A stretch of 64,000 nt of DNA, taken from Komagataeibacter melaceti (GTDB lineage: Bacteria > Pseudomonadota > Alphaproteobacteria > Acetobacterales > Acetobacteraceae). Under the pieces are notes generated by a model, which had not been told where the DNA came from, did no database searches, and saw only the letters and a program-made list of their open reading frames with translations. Where the stretch lies: assembly GCF_003403295.1 (NCBI RefSeq), contig NZ_QUWV01000070.1, positions 1-64,000 on the forward strand. The letters run 5' to 3'. Positions 1 through 7,208 of the stretch are shown in pieces; positions within the stretch are counted from its first letter, which is position 1; each line of letters starts with the position of its first letter. The position numbers and the translations under genes were made by a program.

Positions 1-35
1 CGTCTCCACCTCCTGCGAGGAGGAAGGATTCGCCA

Positions 36-812
36 ATGGCATCGAGAAATACGTGCTGGGAGATGCATGACATGACTGGTGGACATGATGTGAAGACCGG
101 GACCATGGTGGTCCTGCCGGACGGGGAAGCCATTGCCCGGCATATGGCCAGATGGCTGACCGAACAGGCGCTGGCCAAGAAGGGCGGCCCGTTCGTGCTG
201 GCGCTGTCGGGCGGGTCCACGCCCAGGCGGCTGTACCAGATCCTGGCGTCGGACGAATATCGCGACCGTTTCCCGTGGGCGAACACGCAGTTCTTCTTTG
301 GTGACGAGCGTTTCGTGCCGGCCAGCGACCCGGCCAGCAACTACCACATGGTGGAGACGGAAATGCTGGCCCATGTGCCGGTGCCGCCCGGCAACGTGCA
401 TCCCATGCCCACATCGGGCGACCCGGCGCAGGCGGCGGCGAAATACCAGGCGGAGCTGGAAAAGGTCTATGGCGGCAAGGTGCTGGAACCCGGCCGCCCG
501 CTGTTTGACGTGGTGATGCTGGGGCTGGGCGATAACGGGCATACCGCATCGCTTTTCCCGCGCCAGCCGGTGCTGGAGGAAAGGAAGCTGTGGGTCTCGA
601 CCTGCGTGCCCGATGACGCGCCGCATACGCGCCTGACCCTGACCTATCCTGCCATCCATTCCAGCCGGCATGTGGTGTTCATGCTGGCCGGGGCGGGCAA
701 GCGCGAGGCCTTCGCCCGAGTGCGCGCGGGCGACCCGGCGGAACCCGCAAGCCACATCACCACCGAGGGAGACCTGACGTGGCTTATGGACACGGCGGCG
801 GCGGGACAATAA
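36..812 (+). CDS. pgl: 6-phosphogluconolactonase
   Basis: Hydrolyses 6-phosphoglucono-1,5-lactone to 6-phosphogluconate in the oxidative pentose-phosphate pathway; cytoplasmic. The 258-residue product carries the family signatures: LALSGGSTPRRLY (about residues 55-67), FFFGDERFVP with SNYHM (87-105) and GLGDNGHTASLFP (163-175). The ATG at 36 follows an AGGAGGAAGG stretch at 18-27 with good spacing. Later in-frame ATGs near 66 and 72 would give a length closer to the usual 230-245 residues, so the first dozen residues are uncertain. It opens a block with rpiA and gntK; its upstream neighbour lies outside the window. Confidence 0.95.
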   Translation: MASRNTCWEMHDMTGGHDVKTGTMVVLPDGEAIARHMARWLTEQALAKKGGPFVLALSGGSTPRRLYQILASDEYRDRFPWANTQFFFGDERFVPASDPASNYHMVETEMLAHVPVPPGNVHPMPTSGDPAQAAAKYQAELEKVYGGKVLEPGRPLFDVVMLGLGDNGHTASLFPRQPVLEERKLWVSTCVPDDAPHTRLTLTYPAIHSSRHVVFMLAGAGKREAFARVRAGDPAEPASHITTEGDLTWLMDTAAAGQ

Positions 813-865
813 ATGCATGATGCGCCGCACGGGCGGTGATACGCAGCAAGGCAAATAAGAAAAGA

Positions 866-890
866 CGGGACACCCGAAAGAAATGTCCCG
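866..890 (+). promoter_or_regulatory. hairpin just upstream of the rpiA ribosome binding site
   Basis: CGGGACA (866-872) and TGTCCCG (884-890) form a perfect 7-bp inverted repeat with an A-rich 11-base loop. It ends two bases before the AGGAGAGGAA ribosome binding site of rpiA (892-901). It has no T tract, so it is not a classical terminator; it could tune rpiA translation or mark an mRNA processing site between pgl and rpiA. The role is inferred only from position. Confidence 0.3.
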
Positions 891-908
891 CAGGAGAGGA
901 AACAGCGC

Positions 909-1613
909 ATGTCCACGCATAATGCGGACCCGAGGGCGGAACTGAAGCGGCAGGCGGCGATCGAAGCCGCCGACATGGTCAAGGAAGGCATGGTGGTCGG
1001 CCTGGGTTCGGGCAGCACCTCCGCCTTCATGATCGAGGAACTGGGCCGCCGCTGGGCGGAAGGGCTGCGGTTCTGCGCCATCCCCACTTCGGAACATTCA
1101 GCCGAGCAGGCGCGTTCCCACGGGATCAAGCTGGTCACGTTCGCCACCCATCCCGAGATCGACATCGACATTGATGGCGCGGATGAGGTCGAGCGTGGCA
1201 CCCTCAACCTGATCAAGGGTCTGGGGGGCGCACTGTTCCGGGAAAAGATCGTGGCCGCCGCCTCGCGCCGGTTCGTGGTTGTGGTGGATGACAGCAAGCT
1301 GGTGGACCGTCTGGGCGCGCGCGTGCCCGTGCCGGTAGAGGTCGCATCCTTTGGCTGGACCAGCACTGCGCGCAGGCTTGAAGCACTTGGCGCGCGGGTG
1401 ACGCAGCGGCTGGACCGCAGCGGCAACGTGTTCGTGACCGATGGTGGCAACATGATCCTCGACTGCCATTTTGGCGAGATCGCGGATTCGGAAAAGCTCC
1501 AGCTCCAGCTTGACCGGGTGGTGGGCGTGATCGAGACGGGGCTGTTCATCGGCCGCACGTCGGAAGTGATCGTGGCCACGGCGGGCGGCCTGCAGAGACT
1601 GCGCGCGTCATGA
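909..1613 (+). CDS. rpiA: ribose-5-phosphate isomerase A
   Basis: Interconverts ribulose 5-phosphate and ribose 5-phosphate in the non-oxidative pentose-phosphate pathway. The 234-residue length fits RpiA. Visible motifs are the phosphate loop GLGSGSTS (31-38), catalytic DGADEV (89-94), KGLGGALFREKIVA (103-116) and the DDSK segment (127-130). A strong AGGAGAGG site precedes the ATG. It lies 96 bases after pgl and its stop overlaps the gntK start by four bases (ATGA), so the two are translationally coupled. Acetic acid bacteria rely heavily on this pathway because glycolysis is usually incomplete in them (family knowledge). Confidence 0.97.
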   Translation: MSTHNADPRAELKRQAAIEAADMVKEGMVVGLGSGSTSAFMIEELGRRWAEGLRFCAIPTSEHSAEQARSHGIKLVTFATHPEIDIDIDGADEVERGTLNLIKGLGGALFREKIVAAASRRFVVVVDDSKLVDRLGARVPVPVEVASFGWTSTARRLEALGARVTQRLDRSGNVFVTDGGNMILDCHFGEIADSEKLQLQLDRVVGVIETGLFIGRTSEVIVATAGGLQRLRAS

Positions 1614-2173
1614 CCGGGCGGGGATTGTCCGACCAGGGCGTCCAGCCAAAGGTCATCGTGATCATGGGCGTGTCGGGCTGTGGCAAGACCACGCTGGCGG
1701 AGGGGCTGCATAACCTGCTGGGCTGGCCCTATCAGGAAGGTGACCTGCTGCACCCCCCGGCCAATGTGGCGAAAATGGCCGCCGGAATTCCCCTGACCGA
1801 TGCCGACCGCCTGCCATGGCTTACGGCCTGCCATGACTGGCTGCTCAAGCGCGTGGCGTCAGGGCAGGGGGGTATCCTGACCTGTTCGGCGCTCAAGCGG
1901 TCCTATCGTGACCTGCTGCGCTCCGATGGGGCGGAGGGCATCGTGTTCGTCTATCTGGAAATACCTGAGGACACGCTGTACGACCGGCTCAAGCGGCGGC
2001 GCGGGCATTACATGCCCGCAAGCCTGCTGCCCAGCCAGCTTGCCACGCTGGAGCCGCCCACGCCGGACGAACATCCGATCGTGGTGCATCTGGAGGCAAC
2101 CCCCGCCGAACTGATTGCCGAGACCCTTGGCCTGCTGAAGCAGCGGTTTCCCGAACGCGATCATGCGGGGTAG
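1610..2173 (+). CDS. gntK: gluconokinase
   Basis: Phosphorylates gluconate to 6-phosphogluconate with ATP, feeding gluconate made by periplasmic glucose oxidation into the pentose-phosphate pathway. The 187-residue product starts with a short tail and a Walker A loop GVSGCGKTT (20-28), followed by the GntK-type segments YQEGDLLHPPANVAKM and LTDADRLPWL; a CSALKRSYRDLLR segment matches the substrate region of the family. The start overlaps the rpiA stop (ATGA). The product of this kinase is also the product of the upstream pgl enzyme, so the grouping makes metabolic sense. Confidence 0.95.
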   Translation: MTGRGLSDQGVQPKVIVIMGVSGCGKTTLAEGLHNLLGWPYQEGDLLHPPANVAKMAAGIPLTDADRLPWLTACHDWLLKRVASGQGGILTCSALKRSYRDLLRSDGAEGIVFVYLEIPEDTLYDRLKRRRGHYMPASLLPSQLATLEPPTPDEHPIVVHLEATPAELIAETLGLLKQRFPERDHAG

Positions 2174-2212
2174 GGGCCGCTTTTCCCTTTCACCATCCGG
2201 TTCCGAGGATAA

Positions 2213-2686
2213 ATGACCCCCACGCCCGCCGTCCTGTTCGTCTGCATGGGAAATATCTGCCGCTCCCCGTTGGCGGAGGCCGCGTTCCGTCACGTCGCGA
2301 CAAAGGCGGGGCTGGCGGTTACGGTCGATTCGGCAGGAACGGGAAGCTGGCATGTGGGCGCCCCGCCGGACCAGCGGGCCTGCAGCGTGGCCCGGCGGCA
2401 CGGGATCGACATAACCAGCTACCGCGCGCGCGTGGTCAAGGTGACGGATTTCGCGCGCTTTACCCATATCGTGGCGCTGGACCGCGCCAACCTTGAGCAC
2501 CTGCTCTCCATCCGCCCGCCGGGCAGCCGCGCCGAAGTCTCGCTGCTGCTGGACCATGTGCCCGGACGGCAGGGCCAGAGCGTGGCGGACCCCTATTACA
2601 GCCCGGCCAGCGCGTTTGACACCACATGGCGCGACGTGACGGCCGGGGCGGAAGGGCTGGTCAGGAAATTGCGGAGCCGGTCATGA
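2213..2686 (+). CDS. low-molecular-weight protein-tyrosine phosphatase family
   Basis: A small acid-phosphatase-fold enzyme. The C(X)5R loop is complete (CMGNICRS, Cys11 and Arg17) and the general-acid Asp lies in DPYY (about 126). The 157-residue length is standard. It sits 39 bases after gntK and overlaps the next gene by four bases (ATGA). Some family members dephosphorylate protein tyrosine; human LMW-PTP-A has also been shown to remove the 5-phosphate from protein-bound ribulosamine 5-phosphate. Coupling to a fructosamine-kinase-family gene and proximity to rpiA favour the sugar-repair role here, but that is inference. Confidence 0.9.
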   Translation: MTPTPAVLFVCMGNICRSPLAEAAFRHVATKAGLAVTVDSAGTGSWHVGAPPDQRACSVARRHGIDITSYRARVVKVTDFARFTHIVALDRANLEHLLSIRPPGSRAEVSLLLDHVPGRQGQSVADPYYSPASAFDTTWRDVTAGAEGLVRKLRSRS

Positions 2687-3513
2687 GCCGCCTGGCCCGG
2701 CATGGCGCGGCCCTGCTGGGCGCGCAGATATGGAACTGGCAGGCCCTGCAGGGCGGGGACATTGCCCATACGCTGCTGCTTTACCTGAATGACGGGCGCA
2801 AGGTCGTGGTCAAGAACGGCCCCGACCCGGTGGCGGAAGCGGACATGCTGCGCAGCCTTGGCCGTACCGGCGCGCCGGTGCCGCAGGTGCTGGGCGTGGA
2901 TGAGGATGCGCTGGTTCTGCAATACCTGCCCGCCGATGGCACGCTGTCGAGCGGCTGGCTGGATCTGGGGCACGTGCTGGCGCAGGCCCATGCAGGCAGG
3001 CCCCCGCAGCCGGATGAGGCCTGTTACGGATGGCCTACGGATTACGCCTTTGGCACGTTGCCCGTGTGCAATACATGGTCACGTAGCTGGCCGGAGTTCT
3101 GGGCGCAGCAGCGTATTGGCGTGCATCTGGAGCATGTGGGCATAGACCTTGCCCGCCAGCTTGAGGCCCTCATGCGCCGCCTGCCTGACCTGCTGCCCGA
3201 AAGGCCTGCGGCATCCCTGCTGCATGGTGACCTGTGGGGCGGCAATGTGCTGGTGTCAGGGGGACGGGTTTCCGGGCTGATCGACCCGTGCTGCTATTAC
3301 GGGCATGCGGAGGTCGATCTGGCCACCGCTGGCATATTCGACCGGCCCGCCCCGACATTCTATGCAGCCCATGGACCGCTTGAGGCGGGATACGAGGTCC
3401 GATTCGCGATCTACCGGCTATGGACCGCGCTGGTGCACCTGCGCCTGTTTGGTCCCACCTACATGCCGCTGGTGGCGCATTATCTGGATGCCACGGGCGC
3501 GAATGGCGGCTGA
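2683..3513 (+). CDS. fructosamine/ribulosamine 3-kinase family protein
   Basis: Predicted to phosphorylate sugars attached to amino groups of proteins (ketoamines), destabilising them so that the amine is regenerated. The 276-residue kinase-like protein has the conserved LHGDLWGGNVL catalytic segment (about 180-190) and a metal-binding DPCCYYGHAEVDLA segment (201-214), which mirror FN3K-family motifs. An ATG lies 57 bases further upstream in frame, but the ATG at 2683 overlaps the phosphatase stop (ATGA), which decides the start. Bacterial homologues tested act better on ribulosamines and erythrulosamines than on fructosamines (family knowledge). Confidence 0.9.
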   Translation: MSRLARHGAALLGAQIWNWQALQGGDIAHTLLLYLNDGRKVVVKNGPDPVAEADMLRSLGRTGAPVPQVLGVDEDALVLQYLPADGTLSSGWLDLGHVLAQAHAGRPPQPDEACYGWPTDYAFGTLPVCNTWSRSWPEFWAQQRIGVHLEHVGIDLARQLEALMRRLPDLLPERPAASLLHGDLWGGNVLVSGGRVSGLIDPCCYYGHAEVDLATAGIFDRPAPTFYAAHGPLEAGYEVRFAIYRLWTALVHLRLFGPTYMPLVAHYLDATGANGG

Positions 3514-3527
3514 GGCCATTCGCGCCC
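3495..3527. terminator. bidirectional terminator-like hairpin spanning a stop codon
   Basis: GGGCGCGAATGGC (3495-3507) pairs perfectly with GCCATTCGCGCCC (3515-3527) around a 7-base loop that contains the stop codon of the kinase gene (3511-3513). The kinase gene and the reductase gene converge here with only 21 bases between them. There is no strong T tract on either side, so termination may be weak or Rho-assisted; the stem would also block convergent transcription from entering either gene. Confidence 0.5.
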
Positions 3528-3534
3528 GCCACGA

Positions 3535-4635
3535 TCAGAGTGAGCGGTAGCGCGCCAGCCAGTGGGCATAGGGCGCGGGCAGTACCCACGGCGCATCCTC
3601 GCGCCCCAGCGTGCGGGCCGCGGCATAGGGCCAGTGCGGGTTTTCAAGGAAGGGACGGCCAATCATGGCCAGATCGATCCGTTCGTCACGGATCAGCCCG
3701 TCAATGGCCTGCGCATTGCCCAGATACCAGCTTGTGGCGACCGGCAGCCCGGTTTCTTGGCGTACGCGTTGCGCGATGGGCGCCATGAAGGACGGACCCC
3801 ACGGAATTTTCGCTTCCGGTGTGGAAAAGCCGATGCTGACATCAAGAAAGTCCAGTCCGGAGTCGCGCAGGGTCCTGGCCACCGTAATGGCGTCGCGCAG
3901 CGTCTGCTCATCCTGCCCGTCGAACTCGATCATGCCCAGACGGGCGCTGAGGGGACGGTCCTCCGGCCAGACGGCGCGGACTTCCTGCAATGTCTCCACC
4001 AGAAAGCGGGCGCGGTTTTCAAGGCTTCCGCCATAGCTGTCGTCACGCTGGTTGGAGTGGACCGACAGGAAGCTCTGCGCAAGATAGCCATGGGCGAAGT
4101 GCAGCATGAGCCAGCCAAACCCCGCATCCCGCGCGCGCCGGGCGCTGGCCACGAAATCCTGCCGCACGCGGGTTATGTCCGCCATCGTCATGGCACGTGG
4201 CACCTTGGGCAGGCCCGCGCCAAAGGCCAGGGCGGAGGGGGCTATGGTTTCCCACCCGCGCGGGTCATCGGCTGCGATGTGGTCATCGCCTTCCCACGGG
4301 CGGTTGGCGCTGGCCTTGCGGCCTGCATGGGCGATCTGGATGCCGGGCACCGCGCCTGCGTCGCGTATGGCGCGCACCAGCGGGCGGAAGGCATCGGCCT
4401 GCGCGTCATTCCACAGGCCCAGACAACCCGGCGTGATCCGCCCCTCGGGTGAGACGGCCGTGGCCTCGACCACCACCAGCCCCGCGCCGCCACGGGCCAG
4501 GGTGGGGTAATGGACATTATGCCAGTCATTTACCATGCCCTCGACCGCCATGTACTGGCACATGGGGGAAACCACGATGCGGTTGCGCAGGGTCTCGCCC
4601 TTGAGCGTGTAGGGGGTAAAGAGGTCAGTCATCAT
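3535..4635 (-). CDS. NADH:flavin oxidoreductase, old yellow enzyme (YqjM/NamA-like)
   Basis: FMN-dependent ene-reductase that reduces activated C=C bonds. The 366-residue TIM barrel begins with RNRIVVSPMCQY, placing the redox-tuning Cys of the YqjM subclass at residue 26, and carries the substrate-binding His pair in LHFAHGYLAQSF (His179 and His182) followed by NQRDDSYGGS and ENRARF. The first codon pair is Met-Met, so the start may be one codon later. It is transcribed alone, convergent with the fructosamine kinase gene. The physiological substrate cannot be told from sequence; detoxification of reactive enals is a common role. Confidence 0.93.
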   Translation of the reverse strand: MMTDLFTPYTLKGETLRNRIVVSPMCQYMAVEGMVNDWHNVHYPTLARGGAGLVVVEATAVSPEGRITPGCLGLWNDAQADAFRPLVRAIRDAGAVPGIQIAHAGRKASANRPWEGDDHIAADDPRGWETIAPSALAFGAGLPKVPRAMTMADITRVRQDFVASARRARDAGFGWLMLHFAHGYLAQSFLSVHSNQRDDSYGGSLENRARFLVETLQEVRAVWPEDRPLSARLGMIEFDGQDEQTLRDAITVARTLRDSGLDFLDVSIGFSTPEAKIPWGPSFMAPIAQRVRQETGLPVATSWYLGNAQAIDGLIRDERIDLAMIGRPFLENPHWPYAAARTLGREDAPWVLPAPYAHWLARYRSL

Positions 4636-4784
4636 ATTGGTATCCGTTTACCGCGAACAGGCAGACAGACTGACCCCATGGCCCAGATGACGCAATGCGT
4701 ACAGGCATGCATGGACGGCACGGATGCCATCACGACTTGCACAGGGCATGGAATATATATGTATTTGGGAGGGGCACCGGGAAA

Positions 4785-4861
<77 letters not shown>

Positions 4862-5193
4862 ATCCGTTACTGCCCCGTGGGGCTGCAACCGTTCGGTGAG
4901 AGGGCAAATAACAGGCTGCTCCCCTCATGGCAACAGGGCAGGCAAAAAAAAACGTCATGACGGGCAGGTTCAGGGCATTTTTGCGTAAAGGTGCGTCAGG
5001 GGAGGAGAATTGACCCGCAGGGCGCGGACCGTGGGTACGGTGCATGGTCGATTCTCCGCTGCCGGGCAGGTGGTGCGGTTTATGGGCGCGATATGGACTG
5101 CCGTATGTGCCCTCTGACATTGTGCCTTTTTTGCCGGAAGCTGTCGGAAAGGGAGAATCCCGCCCTAAATGACGCCAGAATCCGGGCATGGAG
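4862..5193. other. gene-free stretch between tRNA-Asp and rpmJ
   Basis: No convincing reading frame on either strand. The part next to the tRNA must hold its promoter (minus strand). A run of nine A residues lies at 4944-4952, flanked by an imperfect repeat of GGGCAGG; on the minus strand this is a T9 tract. Several short frames read through here but have no family-like character. Confidence 0.6.
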
Positions 5194-5222
5194 TTGACTC
5201 CTGCCGCAGGGAAGGGTATTCG
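5194..5222 (+). promoter_or_regulatory. possible rpmJ promoter
   Basis: TTGACT at 5194-5199 is a good -35 element and TATTCG at 5217-5222 a partial -10 element with an exact 17-base spacer. It lies about 45 bases before the rpmJ ATG. Only half of the -10 matches consensus, so this is a suggestion. Confidence 0.35.
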
Positions 5223-5266
5223 GGCGCCTCTTTGGCGGTATTCCGCCGCTAGTCGAGGGTCGGATC

Positions 5267-5392
5267 ATGAAAATCAGAAACAGCCTGAAATCGGCCAAGG
5301 TTCGCGACAAGGACTGCCGCGTGGTCCGTCGTCGGGGCAAGGTCTATGTCATCAACAAGAAGAACCCGCGCATGAAGGCCCGTCAGGGCTGA
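5267..5392 (+). CDS. rpmJ: 50S ribosomal protein L36
   Basis: A 41-residue basic protein starting [14 protein letters not shown] and ending [10 protein letters not shown], matching L36. The zinc-ribbon cysteine/histidine set of the classical form is mostly missing (a single Cys in DKDCRVVRR), so this is the zinc-independent (C-minus) form normal in alphaproteobacteria. It is a structural part of the large ribosomal subunit. The gene stands alone rather than in the spc operon and was found by reading the bases because it is very short. A hairpin overlaps its stop codon. Confidence 0.95.
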   Translation: MKIRNSLKSAKVRDKDCRVVRRRGKVYVINKKNPRMKARQG

Positions 5393-5407
5393 TTGCCTGA
5401 CGGCCTT
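5375..5407 (+). terminator. hairpin spanning the rpmJ stop
   Basis: AAGGC-C-CGTCAGG (5375-5387) pairs with CCTGACGGCCTT (5396-5407), a 12-bp stem with one bulged C and an 8-base loop that contains the rpmJ stop region. A T tract is lacking. Its 3' arm overlaps the TTG proposed as start of the next gene, which makes that start doubtful or suggests that the stem influences its translation. Confidence 0.45.
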
Positions 5408-6083
5408 GACCGTCAACGTTCTTCCTGAACAGCCGCAAAGCCGCGCAGACAGGTTTTTAACAACCTGTGTTCGTGGCTTTTCGTGCGTACACTTTCTTGT
5501 AATAACAGCTCTGGCCGGTGCGCCCGCAGCATGGGCGCAGGCTCCTGGCCCCCATGGCGTGGGCCAGCATGCGGGGCCGCCCGCCACGTCACGGCCTGCC
5601 GCCCCGCCCACGATTGCGGAACTGGAAACGGAACTGGCCCATGCCGCCACGGCCAACGGCGCGCACGACCTTCTGGGCCGGATCGAACAGTTACGCATGA
5701 AGGATCTGGCGCCCACCACCAGCCTGCTGCTGCGCCGCGCGCAGGATGATCTGGACGCCCAGCGCCCGCTTGATGCCGTGCAGGACATGGATGACGCCCT
5801 GCTGCTCCAGCCTGATATTGAGGTGCTGTGGCGCAACCGTGCGCAGGCACGGCTGGCCGCCGCCAACCCCGATGGCGCGGTGGCCGATCTGGGTGTGGCC
5901 CTGCATCATGACGGGCGCGACCTCATGGCATGGAAAATCCTTGTCAATGTCGAGGAAATACGTGGCGACTGGCAGGCCGCGTGGAAGGCATGGCAGCATG
6001 TGCTGCAACTCGACCCGACAACGCCCGACGCCGCGCATGAGACGGAACGCCTGCGCCTGAAGGCTTTTGGCCAGCCAACCTGA
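5406..6083 (+). CDS. exported tetratricopeptide-repeat protein
   Basis: Function unknown. The 225-residue frame has an N-terminal hydrophobic segment ending in AWAQA (about residues 24-46), which reads as a signal peptide, then a Pro/Ala-rich linker and at least two TPR-like helical pairs (DAQRPLDAVQDMDDALLLQP and the following NRAQARLAAANPDGAVADLG; then GDWQAAWKAWQHVLQLDP). A periplasmic or membrane-anchored adaptor role is likely. No ATG is available: the only upstream start in frame is TTG at 5406, just after rpmJ, so the N-terminus is uncertain. It converges with the MotB-like gene. Confidence 0.75.
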   Translation: MTVNVLPEQPQSRADRFLTTCVRGFSCVHFLVITALAGAPAAWAQAPGPHGVGQHAGPPATSRPAAPPTIAELETELAHAATANGAHDLLGRIEQLRMKDLAPTTSLLLRRAQDDLDAQRPLDAVQDMDDALLLQPDIEVLWRNRAQARLAAANPDGAVADLGVALHHDGRDLMAWKILVNVEEIRGDWQAAWKAWQHVLQLDPTTPDAAHETERLRLKAFGQPT

Positions 6084-6116
6084 ACGCCACGCCCGGCAAA
6101 CCGGTCCCGTAGAAGA

Positions 6117-6192
6117 CAGAAATTTCTGGGTGCCGCCTTTTTTCAAAAAGGCGGCGTTCCTGAAGCTTCTTGCAAAGAGCTTCACCAAAAAT
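6117..6192 (+). repeat. dispersed hairpin repeat, copy A
   Basis: A two-hairpin element: GCCGCCTTTTTTCAAAAAGG-CGGC (about 6131-6154), then GAAGCTTCTTGCAAAGAGC-TTC (about 6162-6183), followed by ACCAAAAATT. It fills the gap between two convergent genes. Related copies occur near 9150 and 16396 in opposite orientation. The first stem is rich in T/A pairs and would terminate in both directions. It resembles a REP-type intergenic repeat. Confidence 0.75.
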
Positions 6193-6225
6193 TGTTAATC
6201 TGTGCCCCGAACCTGACCGGGGCCT

Positions 6226-7188
6226 TCAGCGGTCGGTCAGGCGGAATTCGATGCGCCGGTTACGTGCAAAGGCTTCGGGCGTCGTGCCGGGGTCCAGCGG
6301 CTGGTAATCGGAAAAGCCGGTGGCGGCCAGATGGCGCGGGCTGATCCCTTCGGCAATCAGCAGCTTGACCACGGTAATGGCGCGGGCGGAAGACAGCTCC
6401 CAGTTGCTGGCAAAGGCGGAGTGGATCGGCTGGCGGTCGGCATGCCCGTCCACACGCAGTATCCATGGCACATCGGCCGGGATTTCCTGGGCGACCTGCC
6501 GCAGGGTTGCGGCCAGAATCTTGATTTCCTGCACACCCTCGGGTGAGAGTTCGGCCCCGCCGGGGGGGAACAGGACCTCGCTCTGGAATACGAAGCGGTC
6601 CCCTACAATCTGCACGCCCTTGTGGTTCTGCATGACATCACGCAGGCGGCCGAAGAATTCGGAGCGGTAATGCTGCAACTGCTCCACTTTTTCCGCCAGC
6701 GCCACGTTGAGCTGCAGGCCGAGGTTGTCGATCTTCCGGTCGCGGTCATGCACCTCGTTTTCCGTAACATCCAGCACGCTCGCAATGGCGCTGAGCTGCT
6801 GGCGGAGCTGGGCAACCTGTTCATCCAGCGCGGTGGCGTGGGCCTGCGCGCTGTCGCGTTCGGTGGTCTGCTGGTTGAGCTGTGCGGTCAGTGACGTGGC
6901 GGTGGCCACATCCGCCTCATGTGCTTTCTGCAGGGTCGCGACCTCGTGCTGCAGCGCGCTTGTGTGGCTGCGCTCCAGCGAGAGCATCTGGCCCAGCCGG
7001 GTCACTTCATGCTCAAGCTGGGTCAGCGCCTGCTGGCGCTTGTTCAGCGCGACGGACAGGAAGGCCTGCCCCAGCACGAAAACAAGCAGCACGAAGATGA
7101 TGACCATCAGCAGCGTGGACAGCGCATCGACATAGCCGGGCCAGGCATTCAGTTCGGAACGGATCGAGCGACGGGAGCGGCGCGCCAT
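6226..7188 (-). CDS. MotB/OmpA-like peptidoglycan-binding stator protein
   Basis: Predicted to pair with the MotA/TolQ-like protein encoded upstream to form a proton-driven complex tied to the cell wall. The 320-residue protein has a short basic tail, one membrane helix (about 18-45) with an Asp at its start (GYVDALSTLL, Asp21), matching the proton-carrying Asp of MotB and ExbD, then a long coiled coil (50-165) and a C-terminal OmpA domain with NWELSSARA and the ARNRRIEFRL tail. It is last of three genes with gaps of 12 and 20 bases. No flagellar gene is nearby. ZorB-like function was considered and rejected for lack of partner genes. Confidence 0.85.
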   Translation of the reverse strand: MARRSRRSIRSELNAWPGYVDALSTLLMVIIFVLLVFVLGQAFLSVALNKRQQALTQLEHEVTRLGQMLSLERSHTSALQHEVATLQKAHEADVATATSLTAQLNQQTTERDSAQAHATALDEQVAQLRQQLSAIASVLDVTENEVHDRDRKIDNLGLQLNVALAEKVEQLQHYRSEFFGRLRDVMQNHKGVQIVGDRFVFQSEVLFPPGGAELSPEGVQEIKILAATLRQVAQEIPADVPWILRVDGHADRQPIHSAFASNWELSSARAITVVKLLIAEGISPRHLAATGFSDYQPLDPGTTPEAFARNRRIEFRLTDR

Positions 7189-7208
7189 GGGGTGAACCTT
7201 ATATGCGA

